Shown one piece after another: positions 35,101 through 44,762 of a stretch of 64,000 nucleotides of DNA; position 1 is the stretch's first letter, and every line of letters begins with the position of its first letter. The position numbers and the translations under genes are program-made. A model generated the notes under the pieces. It was not told where the DNA came from. It did not search any database and worked only from the letters and a program-made list of their open reading frames with translations. Source of the DNA: Bacteroidales bacterium (lineage in GTDB: Bacteria > Bacteroidota > Bacteroidia > Bacteroidales > VadinHA17); contig WXFD01000051.1 in NCBI GenBank assembly GCA_009877105.1, forward strand, positions 1 to 64,000, read 5' to 3'.

Positions 35101-36576
35101 ATGAAAATATTTAACTATGAATTGTGGTTTGTAACAGGCAGTCAGTCACTTTATGGTGAAGAAACCCTGAAACAGGTTGCGGAAGATTCCCGGACAATTG
35201 CGGCAGCTCTCGATAATAATCATCTGATGCCGGCAAGGATTGTTTTTAAGCCTGTGCTTACAACATCAGACGCAATCACAAAACTATGCCTCGAGGCGAA
35301 CAGTGACCAGTTGTGCGCCGGAATAATAACATGGATGCATACGTTCTCACCGGCAAAAATGTGGATTGCCGGACTGAGCCGGCTCCATAAGCCAATGCTG
35401 CATTTTCATACCCAGTTCAACCGCGACATCCCATGGAAGGAGATTGACATGAATTTTATGAATCTCAATCAGTCTGCCCATGGCGACCGCGAATTCGGAT
35501 ACATATGCTCACGCCTGAGGCTGAACAGGAAGGTTGTAACGGGTCATTGGCAGGACAACAGTGTAATCGGTGAAATAGCAGCCTGGGTCAGATCGGCAGT
35601 TGCCTTTACAGAAGCCGGATCTCTGAAGGTTGCAAGGTTTGGGGATAATATGAGGGATGTGGCGGTAACAGAAGGCAACAAGGTATCGGCACAGCTTGAA
35701 CTTGGCTACGAGGTCCACGGATTCGGGGTTGGCGATCTGGTCAGTGAGGTGAATGCTGTTTCAGCCACAGCGGTTAAATCGCTTGTTGAACAATACGGGG
35801 ATGAATACATGGTGCAGCCCGAAGTCCTCAATTCACCACCGGTAAGGGAGGCTGCACGCATTGAGCTTGGCATGCGGAACTTCCTTGAAAAGGGGAGTTT
35901 CAAAGCTTTTACCACAACATTCGAGGATCTCCATGGCCTGGCCCAGCTTCCCGGCCTGGCGGTGCAGCGGCTCATGGCCGCCGGCTATGGCTTTGGAGCC
36001 GAAGGCGACTGGAAAACAGCCGCTCTCGTGCGGTGCATGAAAGTAATGGCTGCCGGGCTTGAAGGAGGAACTTCCTTCATGGAAGACTATACCTACCATC
36101 TCGACCCGGGGAATCCGGCTGTCCTTGGAGCTCATATGCTGGAAGTATGCCCTTCACTGGCAGACGGAAAACCCTCGTTGCAGGTCCATCCTCTCGGCAT
36201 CGGCGGGAAAAATGATCCGGCAAGGCTCGTTTTTAAAACAAGAACAGGGGAGGCTCTGAATGCTTCACTTATCGACCTGGGTGACAGATTCAGGCTGGTA
36301 GTGAACCCGGTCGAAGTTATTGACTGTCCGGACATGCCAAAACTTCCGGTTGCCAGTGTATTATGGAAACCCCGACCCAACCTGAAAACTGCAGCAACCG
36401 CATGGATCTACGCGGGAGGCGCTCACCATACAGGATTTTCACAGGCACTGAACACCGGGCATCTTGTTAACTTTGCCGAAATAGCCGGTATTGAATGTAT
36501 TGTGATCGATGATAAATGCAGAGTGGACGAATTCAAAAAAGAACTTCGCTGGAACGATTTGTTTTATCATATCTGA
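35101..36576 (+). CDS. araA: L-arabinose isomerase
   Basis: 491 residues, the normal AraA length (about 500). Family landmarks: [17 protein letters not shown] at the N-terminus, [38 protein letters not shown], the conserved Glu/His metal-site region [44 protein letters not shown] and the C-terminal [10 protein letters not shown] with the catalytic His. It converts L-arabinose to L-ribulose with Mn2+ in the cytosol. araD follows four bases after its stop. No ribulokinase gene (araB) is found in this window. A leader shared with the beta-helix gene precedes it. Confidence 0.97.
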   Translation: MKIFNYELWFVTGSQSLYGEETLKQVAEDSRTIAAALDNNHLMPARIVFKPVLTTSDAITKLCLEANSDQLCAGIITWMHTFSPAKMWIAGLSRLHKPMLHFHTQFNRDIPWKEIDMNFMNLNQSAHGDREFGYICSRLRLNRKVVTGHWQDNSVIGEIAAWVRSAVAFTEAGSLKVARFGDNMRDVAVTEGNKVSAQLELGYEVHGFGVGDLVSEVNAVSATAVKSLVEQYGDEYMVQPEVLNSPPVREAARIELGMRNFLEKGSFKAFTTTFEDLHGLAQLPGLAVQRLMAAGYGFGAEGDWKTAALVRCMKVMAAGLEGGTSFMEDYTYHLDPGNPAVLGAHMLEVCPSLADGKPSLQVHPLGIGGKNDPARLVFKTRTGEALNASLIDLGDRFRLVVNPVEVIDCPDMPKLPVASVLWKPRPNLKTAATAWIYAGGAHHTGFSQALNTGHLVNFAEIAGIECIVIDDKCRVDEFKKELRWNDLFYHI

Positions 36577-36580
36577 AGAA

Positions 36581-37270
36581 ATGTTACAGAATCTTAAGGA
36601 AGAAGTATATCGGGCCAATCTGAGCCTGGTTGAACATAAACTGGTAAAACTGACTTTTGGAAATGCCAGTGGAATCGACCGGAAGACCGGATTCATGGTA
36701 ATTAAACCGTCAGGGATTTCCATGAGGGACTCAGGGCCCGATGATATGGTTGTTACCGATCTGTCCTGCAATGTTGTGGAAGGGGATCTGCTCCCTTCAA
36801 CCGATGCTCCGACCCACGCAGCACTTTATAAAGCATTCGGCACAATCGGCGGGATCGTTCATACCCATTCTGCAAGTGCAACAGCCTGGGCTCAGGCCTG
36901 CAGACCGATTCCCTGCCTCGGAACCACTCATGCCGATTATTTCCATGGAAACGTACCTGTTACCCGTTCGCTTACCAGGGAGGAAATTGCCGGAAATTAT
37001 GAATATAATACTGCCCTGGTGATAGTAGAATGTTTCAGGGAGATGGACCCTCTCAGGATACCTGCCGTACTGGTCGCTTCCCACGGACCATTCACCTGGG
37101 GCGGGGATGTGACACAAGCTGTGCTTCATGCTATCAGTCTTGAAGAAATTGCCCGTACTGCTGCTTTGACCCTTTCAATAGCCCCTGTAGGACCGATTGA
37201 TCAGACACTCCTTGATAAGCACTTTTTCAGGAAACACGGGCAGGGTGCATATTACGGACAGAAAAAATAG
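36581..37270 (+). CDS. araD: L-ribulose-5-phosphate 4-epimerase
   Basis: 229 residues from ATG 36581. An open frame from 36509 lies inside araA and is not the start. Class II aldolase/epimerase fold: LVKLTFGNASGIDR, MVIKPSGISM, the zinc-binding IVHTHSASATAWAQ and THADYFHGNVPVTR (His ligands), with KHGQGAYYGQ at the C-terminus. Converts L-ribulose-5-phosphate to D-xylulose-5-phosphate, feeding arabinose into the pentose phosphate pathway. Four bases after araA: one transcriptional unit. Confidence 0.96.
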   Translation: MLQNLKEEVYRANLSLVEHKLVKLTFGNASGIDRKTGFMVIKPSGISMRDSGPDDMVVTDLSCNVVEGDLLPSTDAPTHAALYKAFGTIGGIVHTHSASATAWAQACRPIPCLGTTHADYFHGNVPVTRSLTREEIAGNYEYNTALVIVECFREMDPLRIPAVLVASHGPFTWGGDVTQAVLHAISLEEIARTAALTLSIAPVGPIDQTLLDKHFFRKHGQGAYYGQKK

Positions 37271-37329
37271 CCGGCATTCGGTTTCTGCCATATATTCCCG
37301 GTTCGGATTTTTAGGCGGATTGAGTTATT

Positions 37330-37352
37330 ACCCGTAGCGGGTGACATGCATG
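37330..37352. repeat. Short REP-like palindromic sequence
   Basis: ACCCGTAGCGGGTGACATG with a small stem (CCCG/CGGG). It resembles the longer element at 40816-40867, which on the minus strand contains ACCGCGCAGCGGTGACATG. Confidence 0.3.
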
Positions 37353-37428
37353 AAAGTGAGAATATTTAATGTAGCTGCTCTCAATCTCTTAATTTCTCCC
37401 GTAACTTTACAAGAAAAAGATACATGTC

Positions 37429-38001
37429 ATGACCAAATTGTCAGTATTGTGGAAGATAAGGCTGGTTATAGTGATGATTATCATTGCTCAGCTGACTGTT
37501 TCCTGCAGCAAAAGCGGGCAGAAGGATGATGAAACGCCTCCTGTTTTGTCAGTTACCCCGGTTGATATCACAACAGTTACTCATATCATACCATTTGGTG
37601 CCGATCTTTCCCCTCAGCAAAAGAATCCGGCGTTTGAGTATTATGTCAGCAATTCATCTGTGCAGGTAAGATCAGTATGTGCCGGTTATGTTGAAGATAT
37701 CAGACTGAATGACAACTTTCCCGATTACGAGGTATGGATTAAGACATCATCCAATTCTGTTTACAAATTAATTTACGATCATATCGTTGATCTTAATGTG
37801 GTAAAAGGCAATAAAGTTGATGCCGGTACTGTTCTCGGCAAAGTTGGAAAAGGCAACAGGACCGAACTTCAGATCAACAAGAGTGACAGGAACATGGGTG
37901 AATTATCTTATTGCCCTTTCGATTTCGCCACCGATGATTTTATCAGCAGCCATAAACAATTTACCGATACATGGTGTCTTACCGGAACTGTCAGGCCGTA
38001 A
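37429..38001 (+). CDS. M23-like (biotinyl-lipoyl-fold) lipoprotein, probably non-catalytic
   Basis: 190 residues. Lipoprotein signal (MIIIAQLTVSCSKSG). The remaining domain resembles the M23/LytM fold: VTHIIPFGADL, VRSVCAGYVEDIRL, YEVWIKTSSNSVYKLIYDHI, VVKGNKVDAGTVLGKVGKGN and TELQINKSD. The M23 catalytic HxxxD and HxH residues are missing (only YDHI remains), so peptidoglycan cleavage is unlikely; a binding or scaffolding role is inferred. A TAACTTTA box lies about 25 bases before the ATG. Single gene. Confidence 0.65.
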   Translation: MTKLSVLWKIRLVIVMIIIAQLTVSCSKSGQKDDETPPVLSVTPVDITTVTHIIPFGADLSPQQKNPAFEYYVSNSSVQVRSVCAGYVEDIRLNDNFPDYEVWIKTSSNSVYKLIYDHIVDLNVVKGNKVDAGTVLGKVGKGNRTELQINKSDRNMGELSYCPFDFATDDFISSHKQFTDTWCLTGTVRP

Positions 38002-38240
38002 AATTCATCTTTCCGGGCTGATATCGCCCCAATGACTCCGGGTTGGTCTCCAGCATTGCCCTCTTCATATTCAGGTTGACAATCCAAATTTAATCCTCAA
38101 TCCTCAAAAAATCACCAACTTTTTTTGACCGCATTACCATTTTTTGAGCGTTGCACTGCAGAAAACAGGAAGACACCTGACATAAGGCAAAGAAAACAGG
38201 TTCCGGGAAGACTGCTGTTCCGTTATTTAATTTCCCCGGT

Positions 38241-39485
38241 TCAGAATTTCTGCAGCAATTCCTTCACGGCATCCTTGTGGACCATGAAATCCATCATTTT
38301 AAGTTTTACATAGTCTTCTGAAAAGAAATAATAGCCGAATTCAGCGGCATCAGGATCGTTGTTCCGGGAACCGGAGCCGGAGTCCTTTACCAGGTACCAG
38401 TCTTTGCCGTCTTTTTCCAGGTATCCTACAAGATGCATCCCGTGATCGTCGGTGGTTGTACGGTTGGAGAACCTGAACTGACGGGCGTCATCATTGATAT
38501 ATGCTGAAGGAATGTCAAAATCCGGAATGACGGCGCATTGGGTCACCCTGTCGAAACCCGGTTCCGAAACGTCGCCTCCAATGCTGACGGTGTATCCCTT
38601 CCTTACGGCATTTTTTAGCGCCGTCATGAAAACATCGAGAGGAACATTGTGATAATCACTGTTGTGCCACCAGTTGTCGGGTACCTGGTATTCAACCTTC
38701 TTGTAGAATGGTTCCTGGGTATAGGAAAGTATGTCGACATAATCTCCGGGATTAATCTTCAGGATATCCCTCAGATATTGAACAGGAGTCATTTTTTCCC
38801 CGTTAACTGTTATTTCTGCAGGCGGTTCGCCCATGTAATGATTCATTATTGATTTGATTGTAGCCAGGGCAGCATCCTCATCCCATGAAGAAGATTCCTT
38901 CACCGACTGCAGGTAACTCTGCATCTCTTCCCTCATCCTGTCGGTATTGTGGAATTTCCGGCCATTCAGCAGGCCGGTGTAGTCTTCATACGGAACAATT
39001 CCGTATTTGCTCCACATCCTTGTTACGGCATTGGCTTCTGATCCTTCATCAAACAATGAATTGCCCCTTTCCCTTATGAAGCGCCTGGCTTTTTCAACAT
39101 ATTCCCAGTAAACAGTATACATTTCCGATAATTTTACCTTCATTTTATGGATCCGGTATATTTCCGATTCCAGGAATGAGGTTGTACAGAAACACCAGCA
39201 TGTGCTTGTACTCCCCTGTGAAACGGGAGGATTATGCCATTGCTGATTCCTGTACATTGAAAATTTGTTGGGCAGTGATGAGCTTGACAGATCGACTGCA
39301 AACATTTTCATTGGCCTGGCAGGCTCGGCTCTTTCCCTGGCCTCCCTGTCATCGCGCAGGATCGAGTTCTGATAAAACCCCGGAGGCAGTGTTCTGAACA
39401 CAGCCTTATCCTTGTTTTGTGCATTAATGACAATGGGTATTGCAAACATTATTGATGCAATCGCGCAGAATAATTTTCTTTTCAT
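38241..39485 (-). CDS. Secreted C1-type cysteine peptidase (bleomycin-hydrolase-like)
   Basis: 414 residues with a signal peptide (ending VINAQ). The C1B signature PPVSQGSTSTCWCFCTTSFLESE contains the oxyanion Gln and nucleophile Cys (about residue 97). The His region is TTDDHGMHLVGYLEKDGKDW. The usual third residue Asn in an NSWG-type motif is replaced by Asp in LVKDSGSGS. The family includes bleomycin hydrolases and the periplasmic C1 aminopeptidases of Bacteroidota. It would trim peptides in the periplasm. Convergent with the M23-like lipoprotein gene. Confidence 0.82.
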   Translation of the reverse strand: MKRKLFCAIASIMFAIPIVINAQNKDKAVFRTLPPGFYQNSILRDDREARERAEPARPMKMFAVDLSSSSLPNKFSMYRNQQWHNPPVSQGSTSTCWCFCTTSFLESEIYRIHKMKVKLSEMYTVYWEYVEKARRFIRERGNSLFDEGSEANAVTRMWSKYGIVPYEDYTGLLNGRKFHNTDRMREEMQSYLQSVKESSSWDEDAALATIKSIMNHYMGEPPAEITVNGEKMTPVQYLRDILKINPGDYVDILSYTQEPFYKKVEYQVPDNWWHNSDYHNVPLDVFMTALKNAVRKGYTVSIGGDVSEPGFDRVTQCAVIPDFDIPSAYINDDARQFRFSNRTTTDDHGMHLVGYLEKDGKDWYLVKDSGSGSRNNDPDAAEFGYYFFSEDYVKLKMMDFMVHKDAVKELLQKF

Positions 39486-39722
39486 GTCTTTGTGTTTTTT
39501 CCTGTTCGGATGTTTGAATCTACAAATTACAAAAAAAATTACGGTTAATATGCTGTTACAATCATTTAGCGGCCTGTGAAGGAATGTTTTATTTTCATGT
39601 TTCAGTATACAATCACGTTTTGAAAAGTCTTAAATAACTGACATATGACAGACTTTATATTGATTTAAGTCTATGCTTAAGATGATATTGATCAATTATA
39701 ATGTTGACAAATATCAGTTTAT

Positions 39723-40694
39723 TTATTGCGACCATTTTGTCGGCACCCTGTTCCAGCGATGTTTTTCCAGTTCGTTCATGAGTTTTGCAGGCAAGGGGCC
39801 TTTTTCGCTTGCTGAAAGATTGGATCTCACATGGCCGGGTTTTCTCATTCCCGGAATGATTGTAGTCACTGTCGGTTCCCCGAGTATGAATCGGAGAGCC
39901 ATCTCCGGCATTGACATGCCTTCAGGTAGCAGAGGTTTGAGTGCATCGGCTCTTTCAACGCTGGGGATCAGATTTTCAGGGACAAAATAAGTATTTCTCC
40001 AGTCTCCCTCGGGCCATGTGGTTGTTTTGGTCAGGGTTCCTGTAAGGGTGCCTTCATCGAAAGGGACCCGGGCAATCACCGCGACATTCCTTTTCCGGCA
40101 GGCCGGGAAGAGTTCATCCTTAGGGTTCTGGTCGAAGATGTTGTAGATCACCTGAACGGAATCGATCAGTCCGCTTTCCACTGCCCGGATCCCGTTCCAG
40201 GGTTCCCAGCGGTTCAGGCTTATCCCTATGGCATGAAAAAGTCCCTGTGATTTAAGGTCTGACATTTTTTTGATTCCGCGGTCATCGTCGAGCCAGCTTT
40301 CTTCCCAGGTGTGGAACTGCATCAGATCAAAGGAGTCAAGTCCTGCGTTTTTCAGGCTTTTTGAAACATATTCCTCAATATGGTCGGGCGGGAAGCAGTC
40401 GTCGAGGCTGAATTCCCGGGTGCTGGGCCATTGGAAATTCTTTGGAGGCATTTTTGTTGCGGTGTAGATTTTTTTATCCCTGTTTGCCCTGATGAGTTCT
40501 CCCAGGAGATGTTCACTTTTTCCCGCACCGTATCCCCAGGCAGTGTCGAAGAAGTTGCATCCCAGATCGGCAGCCAGTTGCAGCGACCTGAATGATTCCT
40601 CATCGTCCGAGCCTGTCCATCCTGCCATTCCCCACATTCCGTAGCCAATTTCACTGATCCTCCAGCCTGTTTTTCCGAATAGTCTGTATTTCAT
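39723..40694 (-). CDS. Aldo/keto reductase
   Basis: 323 residues. The AKR barrel and catalytic tetrad are visible: ISEIGYGMWGMAGW at the start, FFDTAWGYGAGKSEHLLGE (Asp and Tyr), YTATKMPPKNF (Lys) and LMQFHTWEESW (His), with a C-terminal NADP-binding segment FILGEPTVTTIIPGMRKPGH. Similar to AKR proteins of sugar-oxidising type. No signal, cytosolic, NADPH-dependent reduction of an aldehyde or keto sugar; substrate unknown. Isolated gene. Confidence 0.93.
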   Translation of the reverse strand: MKYRLFGKTGWRISEIGYGMWGMAGWTGSDDEESFRSLQLAADLGCNFFDTAWGYGAGKSEHLLGELIRANRDKKIYTATKMPPKNFQWPSTREFSLDDCFPPDHIEEYVSKSLKNAGLDSFDLMQFHTWEESWLDDDRGIKKMSDLKSQGLFHAIGISLNRWEPWNGIRAVESGLIDSVQVIYNIFDQNPKDELFPACRKRNVAVIARVPFDEGTLTGTLTKTTTWPEGDWRNTYFVPENLIPSVERADALKPLLPEGMSMPEMALRFILGEPTVTTIIPGMRKPGHVRSNLSASEKGPLPAKLMNELEKHRWNRVPTKWSQ

Positions 40695-40815
40695 GGTTGA
40701 TGTGTGTTTTATTCAGGGTCAGTTATCAGGCCCTTAATTTAAAAAAGATCAGGATTCGATATTCAAAAGTCAGATAATGATTTCATAATTAATTTATCAG
40801 CGCCAGGAGTCAGGC

Positions 40816-40867
40816 AATTCGCCGCCATGCGGTTACAGACATGTCACCGCTGCGCGGTTTGGGAATT
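40816..40867. repeat. REP-like palindromic intergenic element
   Basis: A ~52-bp element bounded by AATTC/GAATT inverted ends, with inner GC-rich segments CCGCCATGCGG and CCGCTGCGCGG separated by TTACAGACATGTCA. It sits in the 191-bp gap between two genes. A related shorter sequence lies at 37330-37352. Confidence 0.4.
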
Positions 40868-40885
40868 ATTATGAATGCCCTGATC

Positions 40886-41998
40886 CTAATTCGCGGAGAA
40901 CAATCCGGAATATACTTGTTTCATGGTTTCGGTTTTTGCTGGGTTCTCTGCGACTGCATTGGCGGTGAACATCATTATTCCCGTGACCGGTACGGCTGAA
41001 CCGTAATTCAGCACCTTCCGGAATTCCTCCTGCGTTATTGCGCGGGGATCATCATAAGCCTGCACTATGGGCCAGACCTTCGGAAATGCTCCCGGGCTGA
41101 TGTCCAGCCTTCTGCAGAACCATTCGATGTTTTCCCTGACCCATTCCGGCTTTCTGCCCATCCGGCCATGATATACCATCGGTGAAAAAACATCTGTCAG
41201 ATCTTTCAACAGATCATAATCCAGACCCAGGATCCGGACTCTTGCACCATTGAATTCCCCGTCTTCCCATGGACAGTGAAAGATACCGAGCAGCGCACCC
41301 GGCCTTTCTTCCTTTACAATCTCCCTTGTCTCCCTGACCCAGTCCGCAATTACCGAACACCTCCATTCACGCCACCCGGCTTCGTGCATTTTTAGTATCC
41401 ATTCGGCCTTTTCCGGGGTGCTCATGCCGGGAACCCTGATACCGGTTGCAGTTTCAAATGAGCTTATGCAGTTATCACAAAAACAGGTTTCTGGAAGGAT
41501 AGGCTCCGGCTCTTCAAACTGTGCGTGCCAGTGAAGATAATCCATCCATATCCCGTCTAGTTCAAATCTACCCACCAGCTGCCGCAGCTCGTTCATCCTG
41601 AACTGCCTGAATCCCAGATCAGTAGGACAAACTCCCATGAACCATGAAGCCGGTTCAACTCTCTTACCATCACTGTCAATCGCCCAGGCCTCCGGATGCT
41701 TGTCAACATATCCGGCGCCGTTGAGAACCGGAAATTCGGCATAAACTTTCAAACCTTCCTTCCCTGCACGCTCCATGATCCTGTCATTAATGGCCTTCCA
41801 GTTCATAAAAACCGAATTCACATTGAGCCGGTTCAGTTCTATTCCCCTGTTCCAGAAAGCATCCGGACTCCCGTAAATTCCCCTGGCCTGAAAGTGACCG
41901 GTTTTCCCCGGCGGTTCAGTCTTTGTCAGGGTGTTGACAGGAGAAAAACTACAAATCAAAATGGTTATCAATGCAAAAATTGAAAGAAGACTTCTCAT
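40886..41998 (-). CDS. Secreted TIM-barrel protein of hypothetical glycosidase type
   Basis: 370 residues with a signal peptide (SIFALITILICSFSP). Barrel-like strands recur: VNSVFMNWKAIN, LKVYAEFPVLNG, FELDGIWMDYLHWHAQ (acidic pair at a strand end), ALLGIFHCPWEDG, FSPMVYHGRMG and TGIMMFTANA. A CFCDNCISSF cysteine motif follows the putative catalytic strand. This strand plus CxCxxC layout is known from 'hypothetical glycosyl hydrolase' (GHL) domains. It probably acts on glycans; no enzyme class is claimed. Resembles in style, not closely in sequence, the protein at 4398-5846. Confidence 0.6.
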   Translation of the reverse strand: MRSLLSIFALITILICSFSPVNTLTKTEPPGKTGHFQARGIYGSPDAFWNRGIELNRLNVNSVFMNWKAINDRIMERAGKEGLKVYAEFPVLNGAGYVDKHPEAWAIDSDGKRVEPASWFMGVCPTDLGFRQFRMNELRQLVGRFELDGIWMDYLHWHAQFEEPEPILPETCFCDNCISSFETATGIRVPGMSTPEKAEWILKMHEAGWREWRCSVIADWVRETREIVKEERPGALLGIFHCPWEDGEFNGARVRILGLDYDLLKDLTDVFSPMVYHGRMGRKPEWVRENIEWFCRRLDISPGAFPKVWPIVQAYDDPRAITQEEFRKVLNYGSAVPVTGIMMFTANAVAENPAKTETMKQVYSGLFSAN

Positions 41999-42271
41999 TG
42001 CAGGGATATTAAGGTATTATTTAATAATGCAATATAGGAATTTGCGTCTTAGCTGCATATTTTAAAGATGCATCTGTTTGGATGCCGTAAAAAGACATTG
42101 TGATCCAAAACCGACTGGCCCCGGATTATGACAGATGAGCGGGATCTCCTGTCCATTATGAATAGTTTCCGGCGATTTGGGCGCAATGAATATTTATTTG
42201 TAATTTTAATACCGTCAGGAATTACCTCCGGCCGTTAGCCATAGAATCCCGATTGATGCCGGCAAGAATAA

Positions 42272-42304
42272 GGAACAGGGCGGCCGGGCAGAAATCCCTG
42301 TTCC
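42272..42304. other. Long hairpin in the 41999-42379 intergenic region
   Basis: GGAACAGGG, 15-base loop, CCCTGTTCC: a perfect 9-bp stem without a T-run, about 75 bases before the acylphosphatase start. Nothing else is recognised in this 381-base gap. Confidence 0.35.
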
Positions 42305-42379
42305 CGCATCCTGCTGAACCCAGGAGCCTGCCGGGGAAAAAAGATCGGTTATGATCCGGGATGAAACAAACAACACGAA

Positions 42380-42649
42380 ATGGAGAAGGTCCTTTATAAG
42401 ATATATGTAAGGGGACGGGTTCAGGGAGTTGGCTTCAGATACAGTGCCGTGAGAGCTGCAAATCACCATGGCATTACAGGTTTTGTAAAAAATATGCCGG
42501 ATGGAAGTGTTTATATGGAAGCCGAAGGAACGGAAAAGGAACTTCTGGATTTTATTGAATGGTGCAGAAATGGTCCGGGCCATGTGGGATCGCTGACGAT
42601 TGATCCTTATCCCCCGCGTAATTATGTGGATTTCAGAATTGTATTTTAA
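42380..42649 (+). CDS. acyP: Acylphosphatase
   Basis: An 89-residue protein, full length for the family. The phosphate-binding loop VRGRVQGVGFRYSAVRAA carries the catalytic Arg, and GFVKNMPDGSVYMEAEG the catalytic Asn. It hydrolyses acyl phosphates such as acetyl phosphate or 1,3-bisphosphoglycerate in the cytosol. ATG start chosen at 42380. Single gene, 75 bases ahead of the GH97 gene. Confidence 0.95.
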   Translation: MEKVLYKIYVRGRVQGVGFRYSAVRAANHHGITGFVKNMPDGSVYMEAEGTEKELLDFIEWCRNGPGHVGSLTIDPYPPRNYVDFRIVF

Positions 42650-42724
42650 ATTCAGCCATATCTTGCCTGATCAGTCAATCTTATTCAAGGCGGAAATAAT
42701 TTTATTTAATAAATCAACTCTCCC

Positions 42725-44707
42725 ATGAAGAAATATCTGATATTGGTTATGTCAGTGTTTATCAACCTGCCCGTTTCATCACAGAAATATGAAATCCGTT
42801 CTCCTGACGGAAGTCTGACAGCCGGAATTGAGATAAGTAATGGAATTGATTTGTCCATTTTTAAAGGAAGCCTTCCCGTCCTTAAACTGGAAAATATCGG
42901 GCTCGTGGCTTCGGACAGTGAAAATCCGTTCAGTGAGTTTAAAGTGCAAAAGACTGTCAGAAGGAGGGTTAACGAGGTTGTCAGACCTGAAATAAGGGAA
43001 AAGGCATCAGAACTTATCAATTCCTATAATGAGCTTGAGATCCGATTCAGGAGTAAGTTTGCTGTTACATTCAGGATGTTCGATGAGGGTCTGGCGTACA
43101 GGTTTTCGACCTCATTGAAGAATGAACTGACCATTTACAGGGAGAATCTTGAGCTTTGTTTTGAAGATGGCGATTCGGTCAGGTTTCAGTCGTCCGGGAC
43201 TTTCAATTCTGCCTACGAAACACCTTATGAACACGAAAAGCCGGCCGGAATCGGAGATGGTAAGCTGTGTAATCTGCCATTTCTTGTGGAGAAGAAAGAC
43301 GGAACGTTTATTATGGTCACGGAAGCCGACCTATACAACTATCCGGGATTATGGCTGAAAGGGACGGGGCAGCCACGGTTGTCGGCAGTGAATCCGCCAT
43401 GTCCGAAAACATTGACCGCAACCGGTTCTCCCTATAACCTGGGCCAGGTCGAAGAAGCTTACGGTTACATTGCCAGGGTGGCAGGTACAAGGAATTTCCC
43501 ATGGCGGATCTTTGCGGTTGCCGGTGATGAGGCGGAGCTAGTTTCAAATAATATGACCTATCTGCTTGCCTCTCCATGCGCCATAAGTGATGTTTCATGG
43601 ATAAAACCCGGAGTTGTGATGTTCGACTGGTGGGCGAAACACAATATTTACGGAGTCGGTTTCAGATCGGGGATCAATACTGAAACAGCCAGGTATTTTA
43701 TTGATTTCTGTGCAAAACATGGATTCAGGTATTTTCTTTTTGATGACGGATGGAGTCCGGGGGAAGATTTGCTGAAAACTGTCCCCGGATTGGATATCAG
43801 GGAAGTTACTGCCTATGGCAGGGAAAAAGGGGTTGATATAATGCTCTGGGTAATCTGGCACACGCTTGGGATGCAGTGGGATGAAGCTTTTAACCAGTTT
43901 GAAAAATGGGGGATAAAGGGCATCAAGGTGGATTTCATGAACCGTGACGATCAGCCGATGATTGAATTCTACGAGGCTGTTGCCGCTGAAGCAGCAAAGC
44001 GAAAAATGGTGGTGGATTTTCACGGGGCCTGCAAACCTGACGGTTTACGGCGTAAGTATCCCAATGTCCTGACCCGGGAAGCACTTATTGAATTTGAATT
44101 CAACGGCTGGACAAGCTATGATGATCCAGTTCATCACAATCTTTTGCCCTACATAAGGATGTTTACCGGCCCGATGGATTATATTCCTGCCACAATGCGC
44201 AACTCCACGAGAGAGAATTTCCGTCCTGTGGGAGATTACCCGATGGGGCAGGGAACCCGTGCTCATGCCATGGCATTGTTTGTGATACTGAACAGCCCGA
44301 TGACAATGCTGCCTGATTCGCCTTCCGATTATTACCGTGAGCAGGAATGTACCGGCTTTCTTGCCGGAATTCCGGTTGTCTGGGATGAGACACGCCTGCT
44401 TGAGGGGAAAATCGGAAAGTATACAGTGCTTGCCCGCAGATCGGGCAGGGAATGGTACCTGGGAGCCATCACAGACTGGGACAAACGCACAATCAGTCTG
44501 AAAACTGATTTCCTTGAACCGGGACGGTACTGGCTTGAGGCTGTCGAAGACGGCATAAACGCGGATAAAAGGGCTGAAGATTACATAAAAGTCAGAAAGG
44601 AATTTCAGGCAGGCGATTCGTTGGTAGTGAATCTTGCGCCCGGCGGAGGCTGGGTTGCAAGGATTATGCCGGTAAATCAGAACACAGCCTCCGGTCGCGG
44701 AAATTAA
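42725..44707 (+). CDS. GH97 family alpha-glycosidase (retaining, alpha-galactosidase-like subtype probable)
   Basis: 660 residues with a signal peptide (VMSVFINLPVSSQ). GH97 layout: N-terminal beta-supersandwich (SPDGSLTAGIEISNG), catalytic barrel (WWAKHNIYGVGF, FFLFDDGWSPGED-like strand) and C-terminal beta-domain (LEPGRYWLEAVEDG). Barrel strand GIKGIKVDFMNRDDQPM presents an Asp (near residue 402), the position used as nucleophile in retaining GH97 enzymes such as BtGH97b; inverting SusB-type enzymes lack it. FHGACKPDGLRRKYPNVLTRE follows with the acid/base candidate. Assignment to alpha-galactosidase is inference. Confidence 0.88.
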   Translation: MKKYLILVMSVFINLPVSSQKYEIRSPDGSLTAGIEISNGIDLSIFKGSLPVLKLENIGLVASDSENPFSEFKVQKTVRRRVNEVVRPEIREKASELINSYNELEIRFRSKFAVTFRMFDEGLAYRFSTSLKNELTIYRENLELCFEDGDSVRFQSSGTFNSAYETPYEHEKPAGIGDGKLCNLPFLVEKKDGTFIMVTEADLYNYPGLWLKGTGQPRLSAVNPPCPKTLTATGSPYNLGQVEEAYGYIARVAGTRNFPWRIFAVAGDEAELVSNNMTYLLASPCAISDVSWIKPGVVMFDWWAKHNIYGVGFRSGINTETARYFIDFCAKHGFRYFLFDDGWSPGEDLLKTVPGLDIREVTAYGREKGVDIMLWVIWHTLGMQWDEAFNQFEKWGIKGIKVDFMNRDDQPMIEFYEAVAAEAAKRKMVVDFHGACKPDGLRRKYPNVLTREALIEFEFNGWTSYDDPVHHNLLPYIRMFTGPMDYIPATMRNSTRENFRPVGDYPMGQGTRAHAMALFVILNSPMTMLPDSPSDYYREQECTGFLAGIPVVWDETRLLEGKIGKYTVLARRSGREWYLGAITDWDKRTISLKTDFLEPGRYWLEAVEDGINADKRAEDYIKVRKEFQAGDSLVVNLAPGGGWVARIMPVNQNTASGRGN

Positions 44708-44762
44708 TCACCGAGTTACGCCGAACTTCCATGCATCGTAACCCTGCGGTCCTTTCCAGTAC

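Noticed and set aside
41999..42379. Riboswitch before the acylphosphatase gene
   Set aside because: Only a single 9-bp hairpin is seen, with no known riboswitch core or terminator alternative.
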